Shown: positions 51,064 through 58,052 of the stretch, one piece after another | How the letters are laid out: each line of letters opens with the position of its first letter | Numbering within the stretch: position 1 is the first letter of the stretch | Source: JADJXV01 sp964527785 | GTDB taxonomy: Bacteria > Bacteroidota > Ignavibacteria > Kapaibacteriales > UBA961 | Length of the DNA: 64,000 nt | Direction of reading: 5' to 3' | Assembly (NCBI GenBank): GCA_964527785.1 | Contig: CAZGNO010000007.1 | Coordinates: forward strand, 1 to 64,000 | Notes under the pieces: generated by a model | Database searches by the model: none | What the model saw: only the letters and a program-made list of their open reading frames with translations | What the model was told of the DNA's origin: nothing | Made by a program: the position numbers and the translations under genes

Positions 51064-51624
51064 TTAATTATTTGAAATTGCCATCTTGCATTCGTAACCA
51101 AATGTTTCGTCTTTTACGACCTCCACACCTATCGCCCGTAGCTCGTCAGCCGTCACCGACCGCTCGGCATTATCCTTATCAGGTACAATTGCAAAAGCTG
51201 CCAACACTGCTTCTTTGTCCAGCTCTTCTTTCGTTCGTACAAACTTTTTAATCAACGCTCTTTTTGCAACTTTCGCCAAACTTATCACAGCTGCAAACGT
51301 AAATCCCTTGAGCGTTTTTACAGCTGGAGGCGACGTCCTAAAGCTCACCGTTCCGTGCCTGAGTTCAATTGATTTTTTATTGCCAAATTCCTGACGGTTG
51401 TTTTCACAATAGGACTGGATACCCAATTCAAGCTGTTCTATCCTCGCATTATCAGGTTCGTTCTTTTTTGTTATTTCTTCGCGCCGCTTTTGCTCTTCCT
51501 CGTTGTATTTCGCATCACGACCAGCTACCTTTGATTTCAAAACCGCAATTTCAGCCAGAGATGAATCCACCTCATTTAAGCTGTTAATCACCGCGCCCGG
51601 AGATTTTACTTTTACTCGTGCCAT
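51064..51624 (-). CDS. gam: Mu Gam-like DNA-end-binding protein
   Basis: The 186-aa homologue of Mu Gam binds double-strand DNA ends and blocks RecBCD-type nucleases; it is related to Ku. The N-terminal coiled coil (about 15-75) is followed by the Gam core with KKSIELRHGTVSFRTSPPAV and TLKGFTFAAVISLAK. The closing residues (VGVEVVKDETFGYECK-type region, about 165-182) also fit. Located in the early leftward operon, as in Mu. High confidence from the ELRHGTVSFR motif. Confidence 0.88.
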   Translation of the reverse strand: MARVKVKSPGAVINSLNEVDSSLAEIAVLKSKVAGRDAKYNEEEQKRREEITKKNEPDNARIEQLELGIQSYCENNRQEFGNKKSIELRHGTVSFRTSPPAVKTLKGFTFAAVISLAKVAKRALIKKFVRTKEELDKEAVLAAFAIVPDKDNAERSVTADELRAIGVEVVKDETFGYECKMAISNN

Positions 51625-51659
51625 AATAATAACTCCAATAAATATTAAATAAATAAAAA

Positions 51660-51983
51660 TTAAACTGTATTTTTCTTACCAATAGTAAATGTTAGCACTT
51701 CATTAGAAGAAAATTGTTTTCTTGGCATATATTTACCCTCTTTAACGGAAAATCCTTTTTTGTTAAATCTTGCTGAACTCCAAAAGCAAAAAACTGCCGT
51801 CCGTTTTGTTCGTTTTATTTCAACTCCTATAATTTCTTCTTCTTCCTTCAGTTCTTTCAGCACTTGCTCCAAAGTCATATCAACATCATAAATGCCGTGT
51901 TGCTTTACAAATTGTTGAACTTCTTCTTCTGTATATTCTTGTTCTTTATCCAAGTCAATTGTTACCGATGTTAAAGTTGCCAT
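51660..51983 (-). CDS. Acidic phage early protein, unknown
   Basis: The 107-aa protein is strongly acidic in the first 50 residues (EQEYTEEEVQQFVKQHG, KELKEEEEIIGVEI), then basic. Its start overlaps the end of the 58-aa basic protein by 13 bases. An acidic/basic pair made together could form a complex; inference. Confidence 0.55.
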   Translation of the reverse strand: MATLTSVTIDLDKEQEYTEEEVQQFVKQHGIYDVDMTLEQVLKELKEEEEIIGVEIKRTKRTAVFCFWSSARFNKKGFSVKEGKYMPRKQFSSNEVLTFTIGKKNTV

Positions 51984-52147
51984 AGTTTTATTCCTGATTT
52001 AGTTCTTAAAAATTGTTTTATTTCTAGTTCCGTTATCTCTATTTCAAGGATAGGTAATTTTTTAATTGGTTTTAATCGCTTTTTAAATTTTTTCTTCCGT
52101 CTTATTTTTAGTCTTTCTCTCAATTTCAACTTATCTAAACCTTTCAT
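51971..52147 (-). CDS. Very basic 58-aa small protein
   Basis: This 59-codon ORF starts at the ATG at 52147 and has an excellent Shine-Dalgarno AGGAGG five bases upstream. The product begins MKGLDKLKLRERLKIRRKKK and has about 22 Lys/Arg in 58 residues, nearly all in the first 30. Its last codons overlap the start of the acidic protein at 51983. It may bind nucleic acid or the acidic neighbour. It fills an otherwise blank stretch of the operon. Confidence 0.65.
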   Translation of the reverse strand: MKGLDKLKLRERLKIRRKKKFKKRLKPIKKLPILEIEITELEIKQFLRTKSGIKLWQL

Positions 52148-52156
52148 AACACCCTC

Positions 52157-52831
52157 CTAATTCAATGATGGTTTAACAGTCTTTACAGGCGTGTACCGTT
52201 CCTGAATCTCATTTGCCATTTTCTGAAAACGGACGATAAGAGCATCGGCTTCCTCACGAGTGATTTCATCCCATTTCACAAAGTATATTGCCTTTGGATA
52301 TTTCACGTGATACCGCAATCCGGCTTGTTTCAGCATCTCGTGAATCTTAGGATTTATCCAGTTAGCATAGATATGCTTTTGTATGTATCCCGTCAGTTTG
52401 CCGCGCTCAAAAGCGGACTTCATTTCTTTGCGCAAATCGTCTCCGGTAAGCTCCAAATCGCCGCACTGTACTACCACATCAACCGGAGCATAATGAACTG
52501 CACAATTTTGTGCTAAACGGTGCATATTCCCTAACTGCTTTTTCGTAGCCCATTTTCCCTTGTTATCATCTTCAATCAGTTTGAGCTTATCCAATATCCC
52601 TGCCCCGGCACGAAGAAACTTGATTGCATATTCCAATTCTTCAATCGTCAAGTCCCGATAATCACTTGTAGGAACTACTCGTGTACGTTGTGTGATTTGC
52701 AAGCATGCACCTTCACGTTTCCACACTACTGATTGATTGTCATTCATAGTGCCGCAATCTTTATATGCCGCAAACCACAGCTGGCGGTTTAACTCTTTGC
52801 GTCTGTCGGATTCCTGTACTACGCTGCTCAT
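52157..52831 (-). CDS. Possible gp16/GemA-like early protein
   Basis: The 224-aa protein has a middle with KWATKKQLGNMHRLAQ, a start resembling the Mu gp16/GemA helix-rich region that follows an ITxxQL-type motif. The rest (LRYHVKYPKAIYFVKW) shows no other family. The start overlaps the upstream gene by four bases (ATGA). Call is weak; regulatory or DNA-topology roles are suggested for the family. Confidence 0.4.
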   Translation of the reverse strand: MSSVVQESDRRKELNRQLWFAAYKDCGTMNDNQSVVWKREGACLQITQRTRVVPTSDYRDLTIEELEYAIKFLRAGAGILDKLKLIEDDNKGKWATKKQLGNMHRLAQNCAVHYAPVDVVVQCGDLELTGDDLRKEMKSAFERGKLTGYIQKHIYANWINPKIHEMLKQAGLRYHVKYPKAIYFVKWDEITREEADALIVRFQKMANEIQERYTPVKTVKPSLN

Positions 52832-53247
52832 GATTGCACCTCCTTTGCTTCTTTGAATTTTCTCAAATCCATTCCTAAAAACTGGTATTTTCTATCATGC
52901 CGTCCGCGCTTGTGGTTTTTGGCAACAGTGCAATGTATAGCACCTTTTAAAACCAACACCCTCAAGGTTACAACCGCGACCCGCAAATACACAGCCGCCT
53001 CACGTATCGAATACAGCCCCTTGTCGTCAATTGTTTTCATGCGCTCTTTAGCATCGTCGAGCTGACGCTTAATCCGCTGTGCGTTTTTCGCATTATAAGC
53101 AGGTGCAGGGTCTGCTTTATTTACCTTGCCAAAGAGCTGCTCACGTTCCCGCTTCAATTGCACCGACATCGGAACACCTTTTTCCCAATATGCAGTATTG
53201 AACCCGCCCTCAATGGGCGAGTAATCCCGCTCCATGTGATTTTTCAT
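52828..53247 (-). CDS. Excisionase/MerR-type HTH protein
   Basis: The 139-aa protein has a C-terminal winged-helix segment of the excisionase family: LYSIREAAVYLRVAVVTLRVLV, about 80-101, followed by a basic wing (KNHKRGRHDRKYQF). The N-terminal ~75 residues are basic and helical. Likely a DNA-binding early regulator, overlapping its upstream and downstream neighbours by four bases. Confidence 0.7.
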   Translation of the reverse strand: MKNHMERDYSPIEGGFNTAYWEKGVPMSVQLKREREQLFGKVNKADPAPAYNAKNAQRIKRQLDDAKERMKTIDDKGLYSIREAAVYLRVAVVTLRVLVLKGAIHCTVAKNHKRGRHDRKYQFLGMDLRKFKEAKEVQS

Positions 53248-53405
53248 CGGACACCTCGACGCTTATATTTTTTCAATTTCGGAGACAGCTTTATTTTGCG
53301 TAGTCTCGCTATCGGGCGATAATAGTACGGCAAGTGCATCCCCACATTCCAGCCCAGTACAAACCCTGCAATCACACCCAACGCAATCCAAATATAGATA
53401 CTCAT
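53244..53405 (-). CDS. 53-aa membrane protein with basic tail
   Basis: This small ORF starts at the ATG at 53405, which overlaps the stop of the upstream gene (ATGA), and has AGGAGG 11 bases upstream. It ends at TGA 53244-53246, again an ATGA overlap with the next gene. The product has one membrane helix (WIALGVIAGFVLGWNVGM, about 6-23) and a tail of about 14 Lys/Arg. Tight overlaps on both sides and a strong Shine-Dalgarno argue that it is real. Confidence 0.75.
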   Translation of the reverse strand: MSIYIWIALGVIAGFVLGWNVGMHLPYYYRPIARLRKIKLSPKLKKYKRRGVR

Positions 53406-53794
53406 TTTGCAAGCTCCCTCCTTTGTGCCGACATGAACTGCTTCTTCTCGTATTCGTTCTCACCCGGTATTTCCGATGTGTCGAACTCCACAATTGTCCA
53501 TATTTCCGTCAAACGTCCTGTTATGTTTTTCTTACCAAGTGAGCGTATTTTTTTAAGCTCTTTTATCTCGGTTTCTTCTTTCCCGACTTTTCGTGCAATC
53601 TCTTTTTCCAAGAGTGCTATTCGCCGCTCTATTGCCTGCACCGTTTTTGTTGCATCAGCAAGTTCGCGCTCCTTAATTTCAACTGTCTTCTTTGCTTTGT
53701 CGGAAAGAAGCGGTTTAAAATCCTCAAAAACAGGTAGGTTTTCGAGTGCTGTTGCCACTTGCAATTCTGTGTTTTTTCTCGGTCTGCCAGCCAT
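53402..53794 (-). CDS. Coiled-coil early phage protein
   Basis: The 130-aa protein starts MAGRPRKNTEL, an AT-hook-like basic GRPRK. It then forms a long charged helix (LADATKTVQAIERRIALLEKE, about 55-75) and ends in ATGA overlap with the 53-aa gene. It lies directly after the transposase, the position MuB takes in Mu, but has no Walker motif and is too short to be MuB. Function unknown. Confidence 0.6.
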   Translation of the reverse strand: MAGRPRKNTELQVATALENLPVFEDFKPLLSDKAKKTVEIKERELADATKTVQAIERRIALLEKEIARKVGKEETEIKELKKIRSLGKKNITGRLTEIWTIVEFDTSEIPGENEYEKKQFMSAQRRELAK

Positions 53795-53804
53795 TTTTTT
53801 ACCC

Positions 53805-55619
53805 TTATAAAGTGTTGTAAAAATTACCTATTAATCGTTCATCTTCTTTTTCATCAACCACCTCAGTAAAATAAACCTCTGCTTGTGTGGGTTTCGGGGA
53901 TAATTCAGGCATCGTTGCCCGCCTTGTATTGGCAAGTTCAACGGGGTCACCAAGCAGAGTATTATTGGTATATTCTCGGATTGCCTTGTGAGCGTCCTCG
54001 CGGATTGTACGACCTTCCACTCGGATAGTATGCGCCTGTTCTACCGACACTCCCGTAAAGTCCTTTGCCATGCACACAAAGCGCACATTCTTACCGTTTG
54101 CATCATATACAGCGCATTCATCAGCCCGCCCCGGCACGGGAATCACAGTCAGCTTTTGTTTGTAAAATTCCGTTTCGGTCAGCTGCTTTGCCCGCAATCT
54201 GTACGAGCGTAAATTGATAGTGCAATCCAACTGCCCCCATTCGCGCATCCGTACCGTGTGGCGTTCGGTAGAAGCATAGTAGAGCAATAGGGCAGTTTGT
54301 TCCGGTGACGGCATTGTGATTTCAGCAGGGGAATACCAGTCTATCATGGCGCGCCGAGTCGGCTCGGATTGATGTGTCCTTGCCCATTCTTTCAAAGCAG
54401 AGCGCGGCTGGTCTAAATAGTCCTGATATGGTTCGCCGAACAGACCGTGAAAATACTCATTTGCTGATGGTGTGTAATTGCCGAGTGTCGGCGTTACGGA
54501 GCGTGTTAATTGCACAGCTTCTTTGATGCTTCCACCGTGAAAACTTTGCGGATACACAAGCGAATCCCATCGTTTTACATGCCCAAACAAACGTTCGCCG
54601 ATAGCTTTGCCCAAGTCTTTAGGAATATGGGGAATATTCCGAACTATCATTTCTTCACCGGGTCGCTGGCTCTTAATTCTGTACAACTTCTTAATGTCAT
54701 CCCGTGAAAAGAACTCCATATCCGAATCCGTATAAAGAGCGCGTATAGCTCCTGTAGCGTTCAGTCCTTTTGCCGCACGGCTGTTTTCAATATGCCATAC
54801 TTGGCAATTAATCCCGTATCTGTATATCACACCCAGCATGCACCGTACATAATCGTTTGTCGAAACTGCATTGCCGCCCTCGGCACGCTCCACCCACAGC
54901 AGCTCTTGAGTGAGTACATCCCACGCATACACTGCGTAAGTCATCTCAAATCCACCGTTTTCATTGCGTATCCATACATCCGTTTTACGGTCATCCATCA
55001 TCACAAACCGACCGCCGCCAAATCCTTTCTCTGCACCAAGTCCGTTTTCGGCAATCTTCCAAAAGCAGTAACGGTTCGACCCGCTTTTCATAGCCGCGTC
55101 CCACTCATGCCATTTCTCACGATGGGCAAGCTCCCAACCTTTCACCAGTGCAATACCGCGCCGACCTGAATCACATCTATTGATATAGTTGAAATAAAGC
55201 CATTCGGATTTTGCGCAAATATCCACGTCGGCAATTGTAGCAGGGAATTCACCGGACTCTACTAATTTGTACATTTGCTTGATTGCACGGCGGCACGCTG
55301 ACCGTACATCCTCAACTGCACTGCTCATGTATTCCGTGAAAGCAAGTCGCACCAAATGTTCTACCACATGCTGCTTACGTCCTTTGCGAAGCCCTCCCTT
55401 ATCCGCTCTTGTTTTGCGGACGGTTATATTTTCTTCTTTTTCACCATCGTCATTTACCACAATGAAAAGTTTCAATACGTCAGGATGATAGAGCTTCGCC
55501 GGACGTCCTCCGTTAGTTCTTTTTCCAACTACATACTTTTCAATATCAGCGTTTTTGATAAGTGCCTGTTGCGTTTTTTGAGCGCGAAACGCTATGTCGT
55601 TAATAGTTAGCATACTCAT
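53805..55619 (-). CDS. Mu-A-like transposase, with Glu at the second catalytic position
   Basis: The 604-aa product is the DDE recombinase that drives phage transposition and replication. The DNA-binding N-terminal part covers about 1-200. The catalytic core has FVMMDDRKTD (first Asp, 209 or 210), then WHIENSRAAKG at 275-285, aligning with the Mu-A motif IDNTRGAANK. The last acidic residue is in AIGERLFGHVKRW (Glu342), matching Mu-A VERAFG. The second motif has Glu278 (codon GAA) where the catalytic Asp is expected. The rest of the C-terminal domain is present and in frame. Start at 55619 has AGGAGG six bases upstream. Confidence 0.9.
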   Translation of the reverse strand: MSMLTINDIAFRAQKTQQALIKNADIEKYVVGKRTNGGRPAKLYHPDVLKLFIVVNDDGEKEENITVRKTRADKGGLRKGRKQHVVEHLVRLAFTEYMSSAVEDVRSACRRAIKQMYKLVESGEFPATIADVDICAKSEWLYFNYINRCDSGRRGIALVKGWELAHREKWHEWDAAMKSGSNRYCFWKIAENGLGAEKGFGGGRFVMMDDRKTDVWIRNENGGFEMTYAVYAWDVLTQELLWVERAEGGNAVSTNDYVRCMLGVIYRYGINCQVWHIENSRAAKGLNATGAIRALYTDSDMEFFSRDDIKKLYRIKSQRPGEEMIVRNIPHIPKDLGKAIGERLFGHVKRWDSLVYPQSFHGGSIKEAVQLTRSVTPTLGNYTPSANEYFHGLFGEPYQDYLDQPRSALKEWARTHQSEPTRRAMIDWYSPAEITMPSPEQTALLLYYASTERHTVRMREWGQLDCTINLRSYRLRAKQLTETEFYKQKLTVIPVPGRADECAVYDANGKNVRFVCMAKDFTGVSVEQAHTIRVEGRTIREDAHKAIREYTNNTLLGDPVELANTRRATMPELSPKPTQAEVYFTEVVDEKEDERLIGNFYNTL

Positions 55620-55845
55620 AGCCGTCCTCCTGTTTTAATTCGATACGTTCAGTAAACCACACTTCTTCCACACAAGCCCTTCCGAGTCGCCGACCCGCCG
55701 GGCTTAGCATTTCTATTTCATACGTACCATCGTCGTAACGCTGGAGAATTTCCACCCTGTCCATGTTTGGCTCAAGGTAGAGCATTGTGTCACCTCCGAC
55801 TTTGATGCCGGACAATTCCACGTTTATACTGTTGGTGTTTTTCAT
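55600..55845 (-). CDS. Small phage early protein before the transposase
   Basis: The 81-aa protein includes VGGDTMLYLEPNMDRVEIL and YEIEMLSPAGRRLGR. It overlaps the upstream gene by four bases (ATGA) and the transposase by 20 bases, so it is coupled to both. No family recognised; possible early regulator. Confidence 0.55.
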   Translation of the reverse strand: MKNTNSINVELSGIKVGGDTMLYLEPNMDRVEILQRYDDGTYEIEMLSPAGRRLGRACVEEVWFTERIELKQEDGYEYANY

Positions 55846-56102
55846 TTTGCACCTTTTGAATTTGACTTTTGAATAGATGATTGCACCTCAGCAGCTTTTT
55901 GAAGAATCTCTGTTGATTCCACATACTGCTCAAATCTTTTTTTTATAATTTCATTCATCAGCTTTACAGCTTGCTTATTACCGGATAGATAATAGCTCCG
56001 TGCATAAACCCGTTTGTGCTTGCCTTTCAATTTCATCCTTTTTGCAAGCTCAGAGAACACACCATAATAAGGGCGACCCTTAAAGTTTACTTCAGTTTTC
56101 AT
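55842..56102 (-). CDS. First early gene, basic DNA-binding candidate (Ner position)
   Basis: A small basic protein (86 aa from the ATG at 56102; a GTG at 56126 adds eight residues). Content: KGRPYYGVFSELAKRMKLKG and KRVYARSYYLSGNKQAVKLM. It is the first leftward gene next to the repressor operator, the place of ner in Mu, where Ner represses early genes. Its sequence is not clearly Ner-like, so the role is inferred from position and charge. Confidence 0.55.
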   Translation of the reverse strand: MKTEVNFKGRPYYGVFSELAKRMKLKGKHKRVYARSYYLSGNKQAVKLMNEIIKKRFEQYVESTEILQKAAEVQSSIQKSNSKGAK

Positions 56103-56136
56103 ATATTTGCCCGATTCATTTGGCACGATAATTACG

Positions 56137-56173
56137 TTTCAGTTTTATTACAAAACCATTTCAGTTTTATTAC
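56137..56173. promoter_or_regulatory. Repressor operator candidate, 15-bp direct repeat
   Basis: TTTCAGTTTTATTAC occurs at 56137-56151 and 56159-56173, a spacing of 22 bases (two helical turns). It lies in the 149-base gap between the divergent early gene and repressor gene, along with the palindrome ACAATTGT near 56187-56195. Likely sites for the phage repressor. Confidence 0.65.
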
Positions 56174-56251
56174 GGTTCAAAATTACACAATTGTCTAATA
56201 CAATGCAAGCATTTTTTATGCAATTGACTAAAAATATTTAAAAAAGCATTT

Positions 56252-56773
56252 ATGGAAACTGGAGAGAGAATTAAAGCATTTGCAAACGTGGTTTACGGAA
56301 CAGCATCTGCACTTGCTGATGCTGTTGAAATGAAACCTTCCAGTTTGCATTTATATCTCAATGGTGAGCGGCAGCCCGGAACACCTGTCTTAGCGAAGCT
56401 ATGGCAGCTCGGATGCTCCATAGAATGGCTAATGTTTGGTTTTGGCAAGATGTTTGCAAGAAATGACGCTGGCAAAACATTACAAGCAGAACAGGATAGA
56501 TTAATAGAGGAATTGAAAGCTGGTAAGATAAAGAAGATGCCGCCGCTTGTGCAGAAACAAAAAGCTGTAGAAGTTGTAGAGATGCCGAAGAGTGAAGAAA
56601 AACCCAAACCGGAATACTTTACTGACTGGGACTCGTTGGATGAAGATGAAGTGATAATGTTGGATGTGCCGAAAGGTAAAATCATACCACCCACCAAGCC
56701 AATGATGAAAGTTGCAGCCACTCCTCTTATCGAAAGGATACCTGATGACCCGAACGCCGAGCAATTTGACTGA
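56252..56773 (+). CDS. Phage repressor, HTH part
   Basis: The 173-aa protein has an N-terminal XRE-like helix-turn-helix (GTASALADAVEMKPSSLHLYLNG, about 17-39) and then TPVLAKLWQLGCSIEWLMFG, the HTH extension common in CI/Mu-type repressors. An acidic linker follows (about 95-150). It has no S24 peptidase part: that lies in the next gene, which overlaps it by 29 bases in another frame. Divergent from the early genes; presumably maintains lysogeny. Confidence 0.85.
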   Translation: METGERIKAFANVVYGTASALADAVEMKPSSLHLYLNGERQPGTPVLAKLWQLGCSIEWLMFGFGKMFARNDAGKTLQAEQDRLIEELKAGKIKKMPPLVQKQKAVEVVEMPKSEEKPKPEYFTDWDSLDEDEVIMLDVPKGKIIPPTKPMMKVAATPLIERIPDDPNAEQFD

Positions 56774-57350
56774 CCATGAATTGTACTTGAAAGCTAAGAA
56801 GGTAATCACGCGCGAATTTACTACCGGAAATCCGCCCGGATTGCTATCCGATAGGATATACTTGGAATGCAAACGCAGAAACATAGCAATATGGAATAAG
56901 GCAATGCAGGACTCTATGACTATTTCATCAAGCATTAACACAGTATTTGAAACCTATCCCGATATTGATGAAGGTGTCATCACTATTAACAGAATTGATT
57001 TCACAACTATATATGAGTTAAACACCATTATGGGAATTTCACTGAAAACCATCGAGTCTATTATTACATTGAGTGACGGTTATTCATTTGGAAAGGTAAT
57101 AGGCGATTCCATGAAGGATGAGGACATACTCGCAGGAGATGTTGTTATTGTAGAGGAAGTAGTGGATATTGATGATAACGCCGTTGTACTTGTCTCACTA
57201 CAAGGCAGGAAAATCATAAAAAGATTGAGATACACACACGATGGAATATTGCTTGAAAGTGCAAATCCAAAACATAAATCCATGCTCGTTCCTCACGGTG
57301 AAGCGGATATATTAGGCGTTGTTAGATTCAACATACGAGCAGTTAAATAG
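56745..57350 (+). CDS. Phage repressor, S24 LexA-like peptidase part
   Basis: The 201-aa protein has a C-terminal S24 domain: GKVIGDSMKDEDILAGDVVIVEE with Ser122 in GDSM, and GRKIIKRLRYTHDG with Lys159 as the general base. Also a GEADILGVVRF ending. The N-terminal half (about 1-105) is helical without an HTH I can identify. Start at ATG 56745 with AAGGA six bases upstream. Such domains self-cleave on RecA-ssDNA in SOS induction. Being separate from the HTH gene is unusual. Confidence 0.85.
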   Translation: MTRTPSNLTDHELYLKAKKVITREFTTGNPPGLLSDRIYLECKRRNIAIWNKAMQDSMTISSSINTVFETYPDIDEGVITINRIDFTTIYELNTIMGISLKTIESIITLSDGYSFGKVIGDSMKDEDILAGDVVIVEEVVDIDDNAVVLVSLQGRKIIKRLRYTHDGILLESANPKHKSMLVPHGEADILGVVRFNIRAVK

Positions 57351-57432
57351 ATATGGTGAACTCTGACAAAATGTCAAGGGGTAGGCGTGAATGATTCGTG
57401 GTAAAACAGCGGAAAATTCAGTGATATTTTTG

Positions 57433-57643
57433 GTTGTAAAAGTCGGTCACTTTGCCAAATTAAAGTTGTAAAAGTCCTCAAAAAAGTGGTTGTAAAAGGT
57501 TGTAAAAGTTGTAAAAGTCTTTATTGTATTATAACGGTACATAAACGTTATAAAAACCAATAACATAAGTAATACTACAAGCAATGATTCACATCAACCG
57601 AACCTCCATACACACCCCCTTTTACAACCTTAATATGGCAACA
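57433..57643. other. Left (transposase-proximal) phage end with GTTGTAAAAG sites
   Basis: GTTGTAAAAG occurs five times on the + strand (57433, 57465, 57489, 57499 and 57508; the last three are nearly tandem), and once inverted at 57619. The likely end lies just beyond: AACGGTACA ending 57541, or TAATATGGCAACA ending 57643. Both resemble the sequence at the right end when inverted. In Mu the transposase binds three sites at this end, next to the repressor gene, so these are good candidates. Confidence 0.5.
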
Positions 57644-58052
57644 AACCGCCTTTTTCCTCCCCTTTTCCTTTAAATAATTTGGCAACGCTCAATAGTTAAA
57701 CTCCTCTTTACAATTAATGCGCCTATACAGCCCAACTCGAAAAGCTGACTCATTAACACTCTACCGACAACCGACACCGACAGAGGCACTGTCGGTTTGC
57801 TGTCGGTAAGTGCTGTCGGAAGTCACGCTAAATTCCATTCACCGATAAATTGAAACCTTCTGCCGACTGGAAATAGCTCGTAAAAAGGTCGTCTAACAAT
57901 TAATAATTATTAGAACTTCCCCCTGACCACTCGCCCCTTTCCCATCTACTTGTACGTACTTTTCCGGTACACCCTCTGCAAAAAACTTCTTCTATGTTTG
58001 TGACGAAATAATTTCAATTGTTTGTTCATAAACTCTACGAGAGGAAGTCGAA
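57644..58052. other. Host intergenic region right of the prophage
   Basis: It holds the inverted CCGACAGT repeat (57761-57820) and then A/T-rich DNA. TATGTTTG at 57993-58000 matches TAnnTTTG and lies 53 bases upstream of the giant ORF, whose Shine-Dalgarno GAGAGGAAG sits eight bases before the ATG. I see no other gene. Confidence 0.5.
57761..57820. repeat. CCGACAGT-type palindromic repeat, inverted copy right of prophage
   Basis: Reverse-complement copy of the element at 23707-23770. Both contain CGACAGTGCCTCTGTCG when read in the same orientation, and the pattern of motif spacing agrees over about 60 bases with few differences. Confidence 0.75.

Larger units (their letters stand above)
25067..57643 (-). 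mobile_element. Mu-type transposable prophage, siphovirus-like (ends approximate)
   Basis: Gene content identifies it: Mu-A-like transposase with a divergent repressor near the right edge, Gam, an F-like head gene, gp36/gp37-like genes, terminase, DUF935 portal, capsid, tape measure, tail, lysis genes and a Dam methylase. There is no integrase. The transposase-proximal (left) end of the phage genome is at the right here, so it reads mainly in the minus direction. The termini are estimated from mirrored motifs: TGACCGTTACT at 25067 and TGTTACTATATTA at 25092, against AACGGTACA ending 57541 and TAATATGGCAACA ending 57643. I found no clear 5-bp target duplication, so ends are uncertain by about 100 bases. 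Confidence 0.8.

Noticed and set aside
53263..53493. 76-codon ORF starting at 53493
   Set aside because: Overlaps the coiled-coil gene and the real 53-codon gene in another frame; no start signal; Cys/Ser-rich noise.
25266..57350. Diversity-generating retroelement or retron as in some Bacteroides transposable phages
   Set aside because: No reverse transcriptase motif (YxDD) in any prophage ORF, and no template/variable repeat pair noticed near the fibre genes.
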